The notes below the pieces were generated by a model that was not told the DNA's origin, did no database searches, and worked only from the letters and a program-made list of their open reading frames with translations. 47,133 bases of DNA from Methanobacteriota archaeon (GTDB lineage: Archaea; Thermoplasmatota; Thermoplasmata; Methanomassiliicoccales; UBA472): NCBI GenBank assembly GCA_021372335.1, contig JAJFUR010000007.1, forward strand, positions 1 through 47,133. Direction: 5' to 3'. Shown here one piece after another: positions 16,253-23,633 of the stretch (the first letter of the stretch is position 1; every line of letters starts with the position of its first letter). The position numbers and the translations under genes are program-made.

Positions 16253-16266
16253 CATAAATAAGCATT
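16253..16266. promoter_or_regulatory. Shared TATA-like element for two divergent genes
   Basis: CCCATAAATAAGCA on the plus strand (TGCTTATTTATGGG on the minus strand) lies about 30 bp before the ATG at 16296 and about 35 bp before the GTG at 16220. Either direction gives a near-leaderless start, so one element may serve both genes. Confidence 0.4.
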
Positions 16267-16295
16267 CGGCCCGGGGAGGGCAATCCATTATTACC

Positions 16296-16463
16296 ATGGA
16301 TGCCCTTCCCCATTCGATGAACGTCGAGCAAGAACTGCTCCTGAGGCAGGTCATCGAGGAGCTCAAGGTCCAGAGCCAGTACCTATTTGACATCCGAATG
16401 CTCCTCATGAGGTCATTGGATGCCGGGAGCAAGGCCCCCAACGAAGCGCCACGGTCAAGGTGA
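16296..16463 (+). CDS. Small protein of 55 residues preceding DUF1638 gene
   Basis: A short ORF, MDALPHSMNVEQELLLRQVI..., predicted to be a helical, charged peptide (EQELLLRQVIEELKVQSQYLFDIRMLLMR) with a short disordered tail. It sits 30 bp after a TATA box and ends five bases before the DUF1638 start, which shares its ribosome-binding sequence (AAGGTGAGCC). Tight spacing and coding-like composition support a real gene. Amphipathic helix character suggests a protein-protein partner, perhaps of the neighbour. Confidence 0.5.
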   Translation: MDALPHSMNVEQELLLRQVIEELKVQSQYLFDIRMLLMRSLDAGSKAPNEAPRSR

Positions 16464-16467
16464 GCCA

Positions 16468-17310
16468 ATGGGACAAGGGAGATTGGGCATCATTGGCTGC
16501 CCCGTGCTGGAGGATGAGATAGTGTACCTTCTGACCAGTGACCGGGATCTGAAGGACGTGTTCGTGGTCGAGGATGACAACTCGGAGAAGCTCATCCAAA
16601 AGCTGCGCGCCAAGGGGGTTCCCATCGTCCCTATAAAGGAAGGGGACATTGCCGGCCTCCCCAATGGCGCTGGTCGCTCCGTCTTGGTATGGATGAAGTC
16701 CATGGGGCTGCATGAGGACCCTGGGGAGCTTGGGAGGGAAGTCTCTAGGACGGTCATGGCGCTGGACGGGCATTGCTCGGTCATCCTGCTGTTCTATGGG
16801 CTATGTGGCAATGCATTCAAGGACATGGACAGACTGTTGGAACCCGTTAGGACACCCGTGGTGATCCTGAGGGACGAGGAGGGGCGGATCGTCGACGATT
16901 GCATCGCGGTGCCCCTGGGCGGCACGGATGGCTACCTGCGGCTCCTGAAGCGGTATGCGGGGGTGTTCTACATGACCCCGGCCTGGGCGGACAATTGGAG
17001 GACGCTCTTCAACAAGATGGAGATCACCAGGGGCACGGAGATGGGAGACCTGGACATGCTGAGGATGATCTTTGAGATGACCGGATATAACCGGGTTTTG
17101 ATGATAGACACCGGCCTAGGGGACCGAGAGGTCCTGCGCACCCGGACGCACGAGTTCGCCCAGGAGTTCGGCTTCCGAGAGTTAGAGCTGGAGCCGGGGT
17201 TCGTATCCACCGCCGTAAGCGATGCCGCCTATCAGAGATGCATCGAACTCATGGAGCACGGCAAGAAGGGGCGCGGAGAGGAAGGACCGAAGTCCGTTCC
17301 TTCCTCCTGA
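16468..17310 (+). CDS. DUF1638 protein
   Basis: A 280-residue protein with the DUF1638 pattern: LGIIGCPVLEDEIVYLL at the start, HCSVILLFYGLCGNAF in the middle, and PLGGTDGYLRLLKRYAGVFYMTPAWADNWR. The carboxy-terminal part contains MLRMIFEMTGYNRVLMIDTGLGD. The conserved cysteines (GCP, GHC, LCG, DDCI) suggest metal or thiol chemistry. DUF1638 proteins are frequent in methylotrophic methanogens and acetogens, often near corrinoid methyltransferases, but their activity is not established. It is likely cotranscribed with the preceding 55-residue ORF. Confidence 0.8.
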   Translation: MGQGRLGIIGCPVLEDEIVYLLTSDRDLKDVFVVEDDNSEKLIQKLRAKGVPIVPIKEGDIAGLPNGAGRSVLVWMKSMGLHEDPGELGREVSRTVMALDGHCSVILLFYGLCGNAFKDMDRLLEPVRTPVVILRDEEGRIVDDCIAVPLGGTDGYLRLLKRYAGVFYMTPAWADNWRTLFNKMEITRGTEMGDLDMLRMIFEMTGYNRVLMIDTGLGDREVLRTRTHEFAQEFGFRELELEPGFVSTAVSDAAYQRCIELMEHGKKGRGEEGPKSVPSS

Positions 17311-17441
17311 GCGGCGGGACCAGCGCCTCATACGTCCCAGATGCTGCGCCACCATGGGATGAGGGCGCCGATGATGCGAAATGATGAGAATACAATGAGA
17401 ATGAAAAAAGGAAAGTGGTTTGTCGAAGTTGCCTTCTGAGT

Positions 17442-17624
17442 TTAGAACCTGTCCTTCGGCTTGTGCTTCTGGAAGCAGTCTCTGCAGTAGACAGGCCTGC
17501 CCTCAGTCGGCTTGAATGGAACCTGGGTCTTAGCTCCACAGTCGGAGCAAACTACATCGTGCATTTCGCGGGGCCCGTCATTTCTGGGGCGGTTGTATCC
17601 GCCCGACCTCTGTCGTCCGTACAT
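17442..17624 (-). CDS. Small CxxC-x(n)-CxxC zinc-ribbon protein
   Basis: A 60-residue basic protein. Residues 26-52 contain VVCSDCGAKTQVPFKPTEGR then YCRDCF, two CxxC knuckles as in archaeal CxxC-type zinc-ribbon, nucleic-acid-binding mini-proteins. The amino terminus is Arg/Gly-rich (GRQRSGGYNRPRNDGPRE), typical of RNA binders. A TATA box TTTAATATAAATAG on this strand at 17692-17705 gives a leader of about 45 nt containing AGGTAGTAGTA just before the ATG. High expression seems likely. Confidence 0.8.
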   Translation of the reverse strand: MYGRQRSGGYNRPRNDGPREMHDVVCSDCGAKTQVPFKPTEGRPVYCRDCFQKHKPKDRF

Positions 17625-17990
17625 TACTACTACCTATTGTTGTTGGCAAAGATCAGCTGACCCTTGCAACGGATAATGCGAAGCAATTACTACTATTTAT
17701 ATTAAACACCCGGGGACAGCGGAAATGATAGGGTGGTGCCGTGCATCGTTTGGGCGCTGATGGCACGATGTGGCCATCAATGTGGATTGAAAATGGCCTT
17801 CCACCGGTCTTACCACTGCCACGTCATCCATAGGAACGCCCCCGGTTCTCGAACGGTGCCTATGTTCGAGAGGGATATGAGGAAAGATTCGGGCGCCATT
17901 TCCCGAACCATCGTGTTGAGCGGGTCATCCTCAAGACCAAGATTGATCTGCTAGCTCAGGCTATTAGATAGGTGGGAAGGAGGCATTTCG
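17625..17990. other. Intergenic stretch with promoter and a possible gene remnant
   Basis: This holds the leftward promoter of the zinc-ribbon gene (17692-17705). At 17834-17971 on the plus strand an open stretch without a start codon reads REGYEERFGRHFPNHRVERV then ILKTKIDLLAQAIR before a TAG. It looks protein-like and may be the tail of a lost gene, but I cannot assign a family. GGAAGGAGG at 17973-17981 is the ribosome-binding site of the flavodoxin gene. Confidence 0.25.
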
Positions 17991-18476
17991 ATGAAAGGGG
18001 TCGTTTGCTACGATAGTGTCTATGGGTCCACCAAGCAGGTGGCCGAGGCCATAGCCGAGCAGTTGAGGGCGGAGGGGCATGAGGCGGTCCTCGTCAGCGT
18101 GAAGGACAGGCCGAGACCGAAGTTGGAAGGGGACATCATGTTCATAGGGTCCCCGACCCGCTGGTTCACGATGACCAAGGATGCCAAGGACTTCGTGAAG
18201 GACCTGAGGGCCATGGGCTGGAAGGACCAGCCCATCGTCATGTTCGACACCATGCTGGGAGTGCCGGAGGACTTGGGGGAGAGGACCAAGGGGGAATGGG
18301 GGCGCAAGGGGGCGGCCGCGAAGATGCGGGACATGGCCAAAGCGGACGGACTCTCCGTTCGGGATGAGGTCCTGCATATCGGGGTCACCGGGATGAAGGG
18401 GCCTCTTACGGCCACGGGCGCCCAGGAGGCTAAGGGGTACGCCTCACAGATACTGGCGACCATGGGGAAGAGGTGA
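17991..18476 (+). CDS. Flavodoxin-family protein
   Basis: A 161-residue protein. The FMN-phosphate loop is YDSVYGSTKQVAEAIAEQL (residues 7-25), equivalent to flavodoxin T/SxTGNT. DIMFIGSPTRWFTMTKDAKDFVKDL provides the isoalloxazine-binding 50s/90s loops. MFDTMLGVPEDLGERTKGEWGRKGAAAKM is a longer mid-region than in short-chain flavodoxins. It probably transfers electrons at low potential or acts as a flavin-dependent oxidoreductase. A strong GGAGG precedes the ATG, and no operon partner is evident. Confidence 0.85.
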   Translation: MKGVVCYDSVYGSTKQVAEAIAEQLRAEGHEAVLVSVKDRPRPKLEGDIMFIGSPTRWFTMTKDAKDFVKDLRAMGWKDQPIVMFDTMLGVPEDLGERTKGEWGRKGAAAKMRDMAKADGLSVRDEVLHIGVTGMKGPLTATGAQEAKGYASQILATMGKR

Positions 18477-18732
18477 GCCAAAGGAGCGGGGGATCGCATA
18501 GGGGAATAGGCATCGGGGCCCATGACGGGACCCACCGTCCCACGATCGCTCGCCCCTCCATCGGCCTCGTCTCGAAGGGCCCTCCCGATCATGGCCGCAA
18601 CGCTTCTTTTTCCTAGCACCCTCATACGCGATTTGAAGGACCGCAAGGAAGTGACCAATGGCTACACGAAACGGAGCGGGCCATGGGACCAACGGTCTGG
18701 GTATTGGTTCGTCCCCGATGGATCGAGAGAAG

Positions 18733-18829
18733 TGGTGGACACTGGGGGATTTGAACCCCCGGCCTCCGCCTTGCGAAGGCGGCGATCTTTAGCGACGTCG
18801 TGAAGACGCATCCGCTGATCTAAGTGCCC
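18733..18829 (-). tRNA. tRNA-Ala(CGC) with a 22-nt intron in the D-loop
   Basis: Acceptor arms are GGGCACT (18829-18823) and AGTGTCC (18743-18737), including the G3-U70 pair that marks alanine tRNA. CCA is encoded after discriminator A. The anticodon arm is CCGCC-TTCGCAA-GGCGG, anticodon CGC; the T-arm is GGGGG-TTCAAAT-CCCCC. The D-stem GATC/GATC (18820-18817, 18787-18784) encloses 29 nt, far too long for a D-loop. It folds as a full bulge-helix-bulge: outer D-stem, 3-nt bulge AAA, 4-bp helix AGCG/CGCU, 3-nt bulge GAU, inner helix GCGUC/GACGU, loop UUCAC. Cleavage after the second base of each bulge removes 18810-18789 (22 nt) and leaves a 7-nt D-loop AGCGGAA, normal for archaeal tRNA-Ala. 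A TATA box GGATTATAAAC is at 18866-18856. Confidence 0.9.
18789..18810 (-). other. Predicted noncanonical tRNA intron
   Basis: The 22 nt between the two predicted splice points in the tRNA-Ala D-loop. It begins UGCGUC, has loop UUCAC and ends CGCUAA. The usual archaeal intron position is 37/38, next to the anticodon; this one is in the D-loop around position 20/21. Confidence 0.75.
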
Positions 18830-19058
18830 GTGCGAAGCTCAGGAATCGTACCCACGTTTATAATCCTTTGTAGGTGGAGAACGCCCCTACGGGGCCATCC
18901 CCCTTCCCCGCTCGACCTATCGTTCCGGTCCCAGGACAGGGTATGGGAGCCGGCCCGAACTACCAAGGCCCAAGATCATCAAGGACGTTCGCATGGATAT
19001 TATTATTTATGTCAGGGTGTCAGGGATGTCAGGGCGTACTTCGAATTCTGGTGATGCC

Positions 19059-19679
19059 ATGACCATTGAGGAGATCGACCTCTACTGGCTGAAGGACGAT
19101 GACCTCCGAAGGTACCTTCCCGGAAAGGACTGCGGGGAATGTGGAACCCCTGACTGCGCCGGCTTCGCGAACGCCCTCCTTATGGGAAAGAGGAAGGCAG
19201 GGGATTGTCCATATTTGGACAGGAAAATGGCAGAGGTCATGGACAGCATTTGCGCGTTGGACATCCATTTGGGGGAGAGCGATCCGATGCTCCGGAAGGT
19301 CCCGGACCCATTATTGGAGATCAACGGCCCTGACGCCTCCTCGCCCGTGATCCTCACCTCCAGCTCAGTGATCACCATCGACATCCTCAGGCAGGTCCTC
19401 ACCGCGGCGGGAAGCAAGTGCTTCATAGTCCCCATGGACACCAAGGGCTACACAGTGGATAACTCCGTCCATGAGGGCACCATCACCCAGATGGCTATTA
19501 TGAAGGCCATGGCCGGGAGCGGCATAGGGGAGAGGGTCTCGCACCGCACGCTGCTGATCCCCGGGCTTGCGGCGGAGCTTAAGGGCCTTGTCGAAAGGAT
19601 AGCGAGATGGACGGTGAAGGTCGGACCGGTGTCCGGCTTCGAGCTACCCCTGTTCCTTTTGACGGAATGGACCGAATGA
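19059..19679 (+). CDS. Compact CdhE/AcsC-like iron-sulfur protein lacking the TIM barrel
   Basis: A 206-residue protein. Residues 25-50 are C25-GE-C28-GTPD-C33-x16-C50, the 4Fe-4S motif of the corrinoid iron-sulfur protein large subunit (CdhE/AcsC). Residues about 95-205 match its carboxy-terminal corrinoid-contacting domain: SPVILTSSSVITIDILRQVL, FIVPMDTKGYTVDNSV, then VSHRTLLIPGLAAELKGLVE and VKVGPVSGFELPLFL. The central TIM barrel that binds the methyl-pterin side is missing; only a 40-residue linker remains. CFeSP carries methyl groups on a corrinoid and its cluster reactivates Co(II). This version may be a reductive activator or corrinoid partner, which is inference. The ATG at 19059 with GGTGAT upstream is preferred over 18993, which overlaps the TATA-like ATTATTATTTATG. 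Confidence 0.75.
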   Translation: MTIEEIDLYWLKDDDLRRYLPGKDCGECGTPDCAGFANALLMGKRKAGDCPYLDRKMAEVMDSICALDIHLGESDPMLRKVPDPLLEINGPDASSPVILTSSSVITIDILRQVLTAAGSKCFIVPMDTKGYTVDNSVHEGTITQMAIMKAMAGSGIGERVSHRTLLIPGLAAELKGLVERIARWTVKVGPVSGFELPLFLLTEWTE

Positions 19680-19715
19680 CCCGGAGCGTTTCGTTCCCGG
19701 GGCCCCCGAAATAGG

Positions 19716-21065
19716 CTACTGGAGGAGCTTTCGCGCCTTTGCCACAACCGCGTCCGTCATCTCTGGCGCGGACCCTAGGTAATTGGCAGGGTCCATGACG
19801 GACGCCAATTCCTCCTTGGTGAGGTGCTTCCTCACCACCGGGTTCCGCCACAGGGCCCTTTCGAGGTCCCACCCCTTCTCCTCGGCCAGCATGCTGGTCG
19901 AGCGAACGATCTCATGAGCCTCCTGCCTTCCCAGGCCCTTCGAGGTCAAGGCCATCATCACAGGTTCGGCCATGATCATCCCCTTCGCCGCCTTGATATT
20001 CCTAAGCATATTGCCCTCGTTGACGGTCAGCCCTCGGTAGACGCCCTCCATCTTCACCAGGATGTCGTCGGTCAATATCATCACGTGCGGGAGGGTGAAG
20101 CGCTCGGCCGAGGAATTGGTGAGGTCCCTCTCGTGCCACAGCACCATGTTCTCGAACGTGGGAGGGACGAAGCCGCGCACGATGCGGCTCAGCCCGCAAA
20201 CGTTCTCCGAAACGATGGGGTTGCGCTTCTGGGCCATGGTCGAGCTTCCCACCTGTCTCTTGGTATCGAAGGGCTCGGCCACCTCCGCGATCTCGGAGCG
20301 CTGCAGATTGCGCACCTCGGTGGCGTACCTCTCGCACGAGGTGCAGATGATGGCCATCAGGCATACCAGTTCGGCGTATCGGTCCCGGCACACGACCTGG
20401 GTCGCGGCCTCTTCGTAGCCCAGCCCGAGGTCCTTCATCATGTGCGCCTGCACCTGCCTGGCCTTGGGGCCCAGCGCTGCCGCGGTCCCTATCGCCCCGG
20501 AGAGCTTGCCGACGCACACCCTCTTCCGCCCCTCCCGGAGGCGCTCAAGGTGCCGCATGACCTCGGACGCGTAGCCAGCCACCTTGAACCCGTAGGTGGT
20601 AGGGATGGCGTTCTGGCCATGGGTGCGGCCCATGCAGATCGTCGTCCGGTGCCTCTCGGCCAGGTCGGCGAACGTCGAGAGGAGCGCCAGCAGGTCCGCC
20701 TCGATGATGTCCAGCGCGGCCTTCAGCTGCAAGGCGGTGGTCGTGTCGATGATGTCGTTGGAGGTCGCCCCCAGATGGACGTACCTTCCGGAGTCGCCGC
20801 ACCTCTCCGACAGGGCCTTGACCATGGCCATGACGTCATGCTTCGTCTCCGCCTCGATCTCGCTCACCCTTTCGCGCGGGACGATGGAGATGGAGGCATT
20901 GGCGGTGATCTCCTCGGCGGCCGAGCGGGGGATGGTGCCGACCTTGGCGTGGGCTCGGGCCAAGGCCGCCTCCACCTTCAGTTGGAGGTCTATCCTGTGA
21001 TCCTCGGAGAAGATGGCCTTCATCTCCTTGCGCCCGTAGCGGAAGTCTATGGGACATGTAAGCAT
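19716..21065 (-). CDS. purB: Adenylosuccinate lyase
   Basis: A 449-residue fumarase-superfamily enzyme acting twice in purine synthesis (SAICAR to AICAR; adenylosuccinate to AMP). Signature GSSTMAQKRNPIVSEN carries the catalytic serine loop. TSNDIIDTTTALQL and MGRTHGQNAIPTTYG (catalytic His) are the other conserved blocks. It begins MLTCPIDFRYG; an upstream in-frame ATG at 21095 is close to the TATA-like AAGCTTAAATG near 21107-21117, so 21065 is favoured. Monocistronic and convergent with the CdhE-like gene. Confidence 0.95.
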   Translation of the reverse strand: MLTCPIDFRYGRKEMKAIFSEDHRIDLQLKVEAALARAHAKVGTIPRSAAEEITANASISIVPRERVSEIEAETKHDVMAMVKALSERCGDSGRYVHLGATSNDIIDTTTALQLKAALDIIEADLLALLSTFADLAERHRTTICMGRTHGQNAIPTTYGFKVAGYASEVMRHLERLREGRKRVCVGKLSGAIGTAAALGPKARQVQAHMMKDLGLGYEEAATQVVCRDRYAELVCLMAIICTSCERYATEVRNLQRSEIAEVAEPFDTKRQVGSSTMAQKRNPIVSENVCGLSRIVRGFVPPTFENMVLWHERDLTNSSAERFTLPHVMILTDDILVKMEGVYRGLTVNEGNMLRNIKAAKGMIMAEPVMMALTSKGLGRQEAHEIVRSTSMLAEEKGWDLERALWRNPVVRKHLTKEELASVMDPANYLGSAPEMTDAVVAKARKLLQ

Positions 21066-21202
21066 TGAAACGCACCGCGCATAGTATGGCTTCATGATGA
21101 TGCTTTTGGCATTTAAGCTTACTAGCGTCCCCGCTCGCCCCGATCGATAATCAGGGCACCATAATTAATATGGCGGACCGGGGTATATTCGCCTGATGTT
21201 CC

Positions 21203-22705
21203 GTGAGCCATCCTAACGTAGGGATCCTGCCCCAGGAGATCATCGACTTCCTGCTCTCACCTGGAGGGCATTCCCTCCTGGTCAAGGGGGAGGCCGGCAC
21301 CGGCAAGACGACCATGGCCCTGCAGATCATCGAAGCGCTGTCGGACCAGCAGCCTGAGTACTACCTTTCCTCCCGCGTCTCGGACATCGCCCTCTACCAT
21401 CAGTTCCCCTGGTTGAAGGAAAGGGTGCAGCGGAACCAGCTGATGAGGGCGGGCATGGCCTTCCTCCGGCGCTCCTGGGCAATGGAAGGGGCGCGAAGGG
21501 AGCTGGGCGAGGCCGCGCCACAGGTGGACCGCCGGGAGCTCAATCGTCTGGAAGGACAGATCGAGGCAGGTGAGCTCGGCCTGGAGGAAGAGGAGGGGGA
21601 GGTGGTCCACCCGGACGGCTCGATCACGGTGGAGATAGGCTCGGTCCTTCCCGAGCTGGAGATGGCCTATGACATCGTGGAGAGCAACCTCCCGCGGAAG
21701 ACCCTCGTGGTCCTGGACTCGGTGGAGGCGCTGGCAGAGAGCTATGGCATCCCTGCCTTCAGGATCGTCAGCGCGGTGCAGAAGGACCTGGTGGAAAAGG
21801 CCGACACCAACGCCGTCTTCGTCATGGAGACCGCCGACCACAGCCATTTGGACTACCTCGGGGATGGCATAGTGGTGCTGCGCAATCCCGTCCAGGGGAA
21901 TGATCGTGTGCGCACCATGGAGATCGAGAAGCTCAGGGGCTCATCCATCCGGAACTGGAGGTACCTCTTCACCCTGGAAGGCGGAAGGGTGACGGTGATG
22001 GGGAGGGACCTTGCCTTGGGGGATGTGCGTCTGACCAGGGGCGATGGCCTTCCCCTCCCGGGGCGGGGCTCCTTCGGCTGGTCGGAGCTTGACAGGGTGT
22101 TCGGGGGTGTCCCAACCGGTTCCATGACCCTTATGGAGATAGGGCCAGGGATGCCTTTGGAGATGATGGAGCGCCTGGAGGATGCGATGGCGGGCGAGCC
22201 CCTCCGCCAGGGAAGGGGGGTGCTCTGGTATCCCCAGCGTACCTTGGACTATGGGGCATTGGCCGAGCGCCTGCAAGGGGTGCCCATGGAGACGCTCCAT
22301 GTGCTTGACCCTGGGGAGGCGGACCCCCGGCCGTTCGTGAAGAAGGTCGAGGGGGAGGACCTGGCGAGCGACCTGCGCTGGGATTCGCTGCGGTATATGC
22401 TGAAAGGGGCGGGCGCTCCTTACGTCTCCCTACTCGGCCTTGACATGCTGGAGGCGGTCTACGGCGGCAACGTCGTGCCCAAGCTCCTCCAGCATGTGGA
22501 CCAGATGAGGCGAGGCGGGCACATCGTGGTGGTGGAGGCGACCCAGGGCTCCGCCGGGCTTGAGGCGCTGAGCCACCAGGCCAGGCTGCACTTCCGATTG
22601 GAGGACCTTAACGGCTCCGTCATGGTCAGAGGGATCAAGCCGTCCACGCTCTATCACTGCTTGGACATAAACGAGGGGGTTCCGCTCCTCAGGCCCATGC
22701 TCTGA
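21203..22705 (+). CDS. RecA-superfamily (KaiC/GvpD-like) ATPase with two domains
   Basis: A 500-residue protein starting at GTG about 30-40 bp after a TATA-like TAATTAATATGG (21163-21174). Domain 1 has Walker A KGEAGTGKTTMALQ (about residue 28) and Walker B TLVVLDSVEALAES. An acidic insert (LGLEEEEGEVVHPDG) lies between. From about residue 290 a second RecA-like repeat starts, WSELDRVFGGVPTGSMTLME, whose P-loop is degenerate (IGPGMPLEM), so only the first domain should hydrolyse ATP. Archaeal members of this group act in regulation or signalling. Two winged-helix regulator genes follow on the same strand and may be functionally linked. Confidence 0.75.
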   Translation: MSHPNVGILPQEIIDFLLSPGGHSLLVKGEAGTGKTTMALQIIEALSDQQPEYYLSSRVSDIALYHQFPWLKERVQRNQLMRAGMAFLRRSWAMEGARRELGEAAPQVDRRELNRLEGQIEAGELGLEEEEGEVVHPDGSITVEIGSVLPELEMAYDIVESNLPRKTLVVLDSVEALAESYGIPAFRIVSAVQKDLVEKADTNAVFVMETADHSHLDYLGDGIVVLRNPVQGNDRVRTMEIEKLRGSSIRNWRYLFTLEGGRVTVMGRDLALGDVRLTRGDGLPLPGRGSFGWSELDRVFGGVPTGSMTLMEIGPGMPLEMMERLEDAMAGEPLRQGRGVLWYPQRTLDYGALAERLQGVPMETLHVLDPGEADPRPFVKKVEGEDLASDLRWDSLRYMLKGAGAPYVSLLGLDMLEAVYGGNVVPKLLQHVDQMRRGGHIVVVEATQGSAGLEALSHQARLHFRLEDLNGSVMVRGIKPSTLYHCLDINEGVPLLRPML

Positions 22706-22765
22706 CATTATCAGCCATGATATCCGCGGAATCGGGGTTATATCCGAACACGGTCTTGCAGGAGC

Positions 22766-23107
22766 ATGGTCAAGGGCGCCCTCAACCTGTCCCGCCTCCT
22801 GACGGACGAGTATGCCGGCAGGATCCTGAGCCTGACCTTCTCCCAGGCCCGTTCCGTTCAGGAGATCTGCGCCATCTCCGGGATCCCCATCGCCGTGGCC
22901 TATCGTCGGGTGGCAGCCCTGGAGGCGGCCGGCCTCCTCCGCTGCCTGCGCACGGAGATCGCCCCGAGCGGAAAGAAATGCAAGTACTTCATCTGCCAGG
23001 TGCAGGTGGCCCGCCTTACCTTCCGCGAAGGGTCGTTCGAGGTGGAGGTGGAATGGAAGGACCAGGGGAGGGAGGAGCTGGCGCCCATGCCTTCATTTAG
23101 AACGTAG
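22766..23107 (+). CDS. Winged-helix regulator, ArsR-like (first of tandem paralogs)
   Basis: A 113-residue protein. RLLTDEYAGRILSLTFSQAR, SVQEICAISGIPIAVAYRRVAALEAAGLL form the helix-turn-helix, followed by a wing with SGKKCKYFIC and a beta-rich tail. It shares the RLLTDEYA, GIPIA-YRR and GLL-C blocks with the next gene, indicating a tandem duplication. Three cysteines (C-L-R, KKCKYFICQ) could bind metal. It lies 60 bp after the RecA-like ATPase gene. Confidence 0.8.
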   Translation: MVKGALNLSRLLTDEYAGRILSLTFSQARSVQEICAISGIPIAVAYRRVAALEAAGLLRCLRTEIAPSGKKCKYFICQVQVARLTFREGSFEVEVEWKDQGREELAPMPSFRT

Positions 23108-23145
23108 CATGTTTTTTATGGGCATAGGGCAATACCATAGGCCAG

Positions 23146-23514
23146 ATGGCGAGGAACGACCTTCTGGGGAAGTCAAGGCTGCTGACCGATGAGTATGCGG
23201 TCAAGATACTCATGGCTACGGTCCGTTCCCCGCGCAGCGCCCAGCAGATCTCCGAGCAATACGGGATCCCCATCGCCGCCTGCTACCGCAGGATACGGGA
23301 CCTGGAGATGGTCGGGCTCCTCCATTGCACCGAACGCCGGCTCTCCAGCCAGGGGAAACGGGTCTGCTTCTACCAGTCCAGGCTCCGGACAGCCTCCATC
23401 CAGTACGAGAATGGCCGCCTGAGGGTCCGCTTCACGATGCAGGATGGGGAGACGGACAGCGAATGGCAGGACGTGGACCTGGAAGGGGGAGGGGGCGAGG
23501 ACGACCGGAGGTGA
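23146..23514 (+). CDS. Winged-helix regulator, ArsR-like (second of tandem paralogs)
   Basis: A 122-residue paralog of the preceding gene: SRLLTDEYAVKILMATVRSPRSAQQISEQYGIPIAACYRR-type helix-turn-helix, then RLSSQGKRVCFYQSRLR wing and an acidic, glycine-rich end (DVDLEGGGGEDDRR). The second copy keeps the fold but differs at most exposed positions, implying a different target or heterodimerisation. 38 bp separate the two genes. Confidence 0.8.
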   Translation: MARNDLLGKSRLLTDEYAVKILMATVRSPRSAQQISEQYGIPIAACYRRIRDLEMVGLLHCTERRLSSQGKRVCFYQSRLRTASIQYENGRLRVRFTMQDGETDSEWQDVDLEGGGGEDDRR

Positions 23515-23633
23515 GCGCTCCCCATGTACACTGGACGGAACGCAGGCCATATAGAAAAAGTTATAAACAAAATTCCTTATGCCTACTCCCAGGCTTGAGT
23601 CTTATTTGATTTCAGGATTGAGCGTGAACGTTT

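Noticed and set aside
17733-17954. Plus-strand ORF with HVIHRNAPGSR, slightly reminiscent of REP-type transposases
   Set aside because: The similarity is one short string without the catalytic HUH or Tyr context, and a different frame downstream looks more protein-like.
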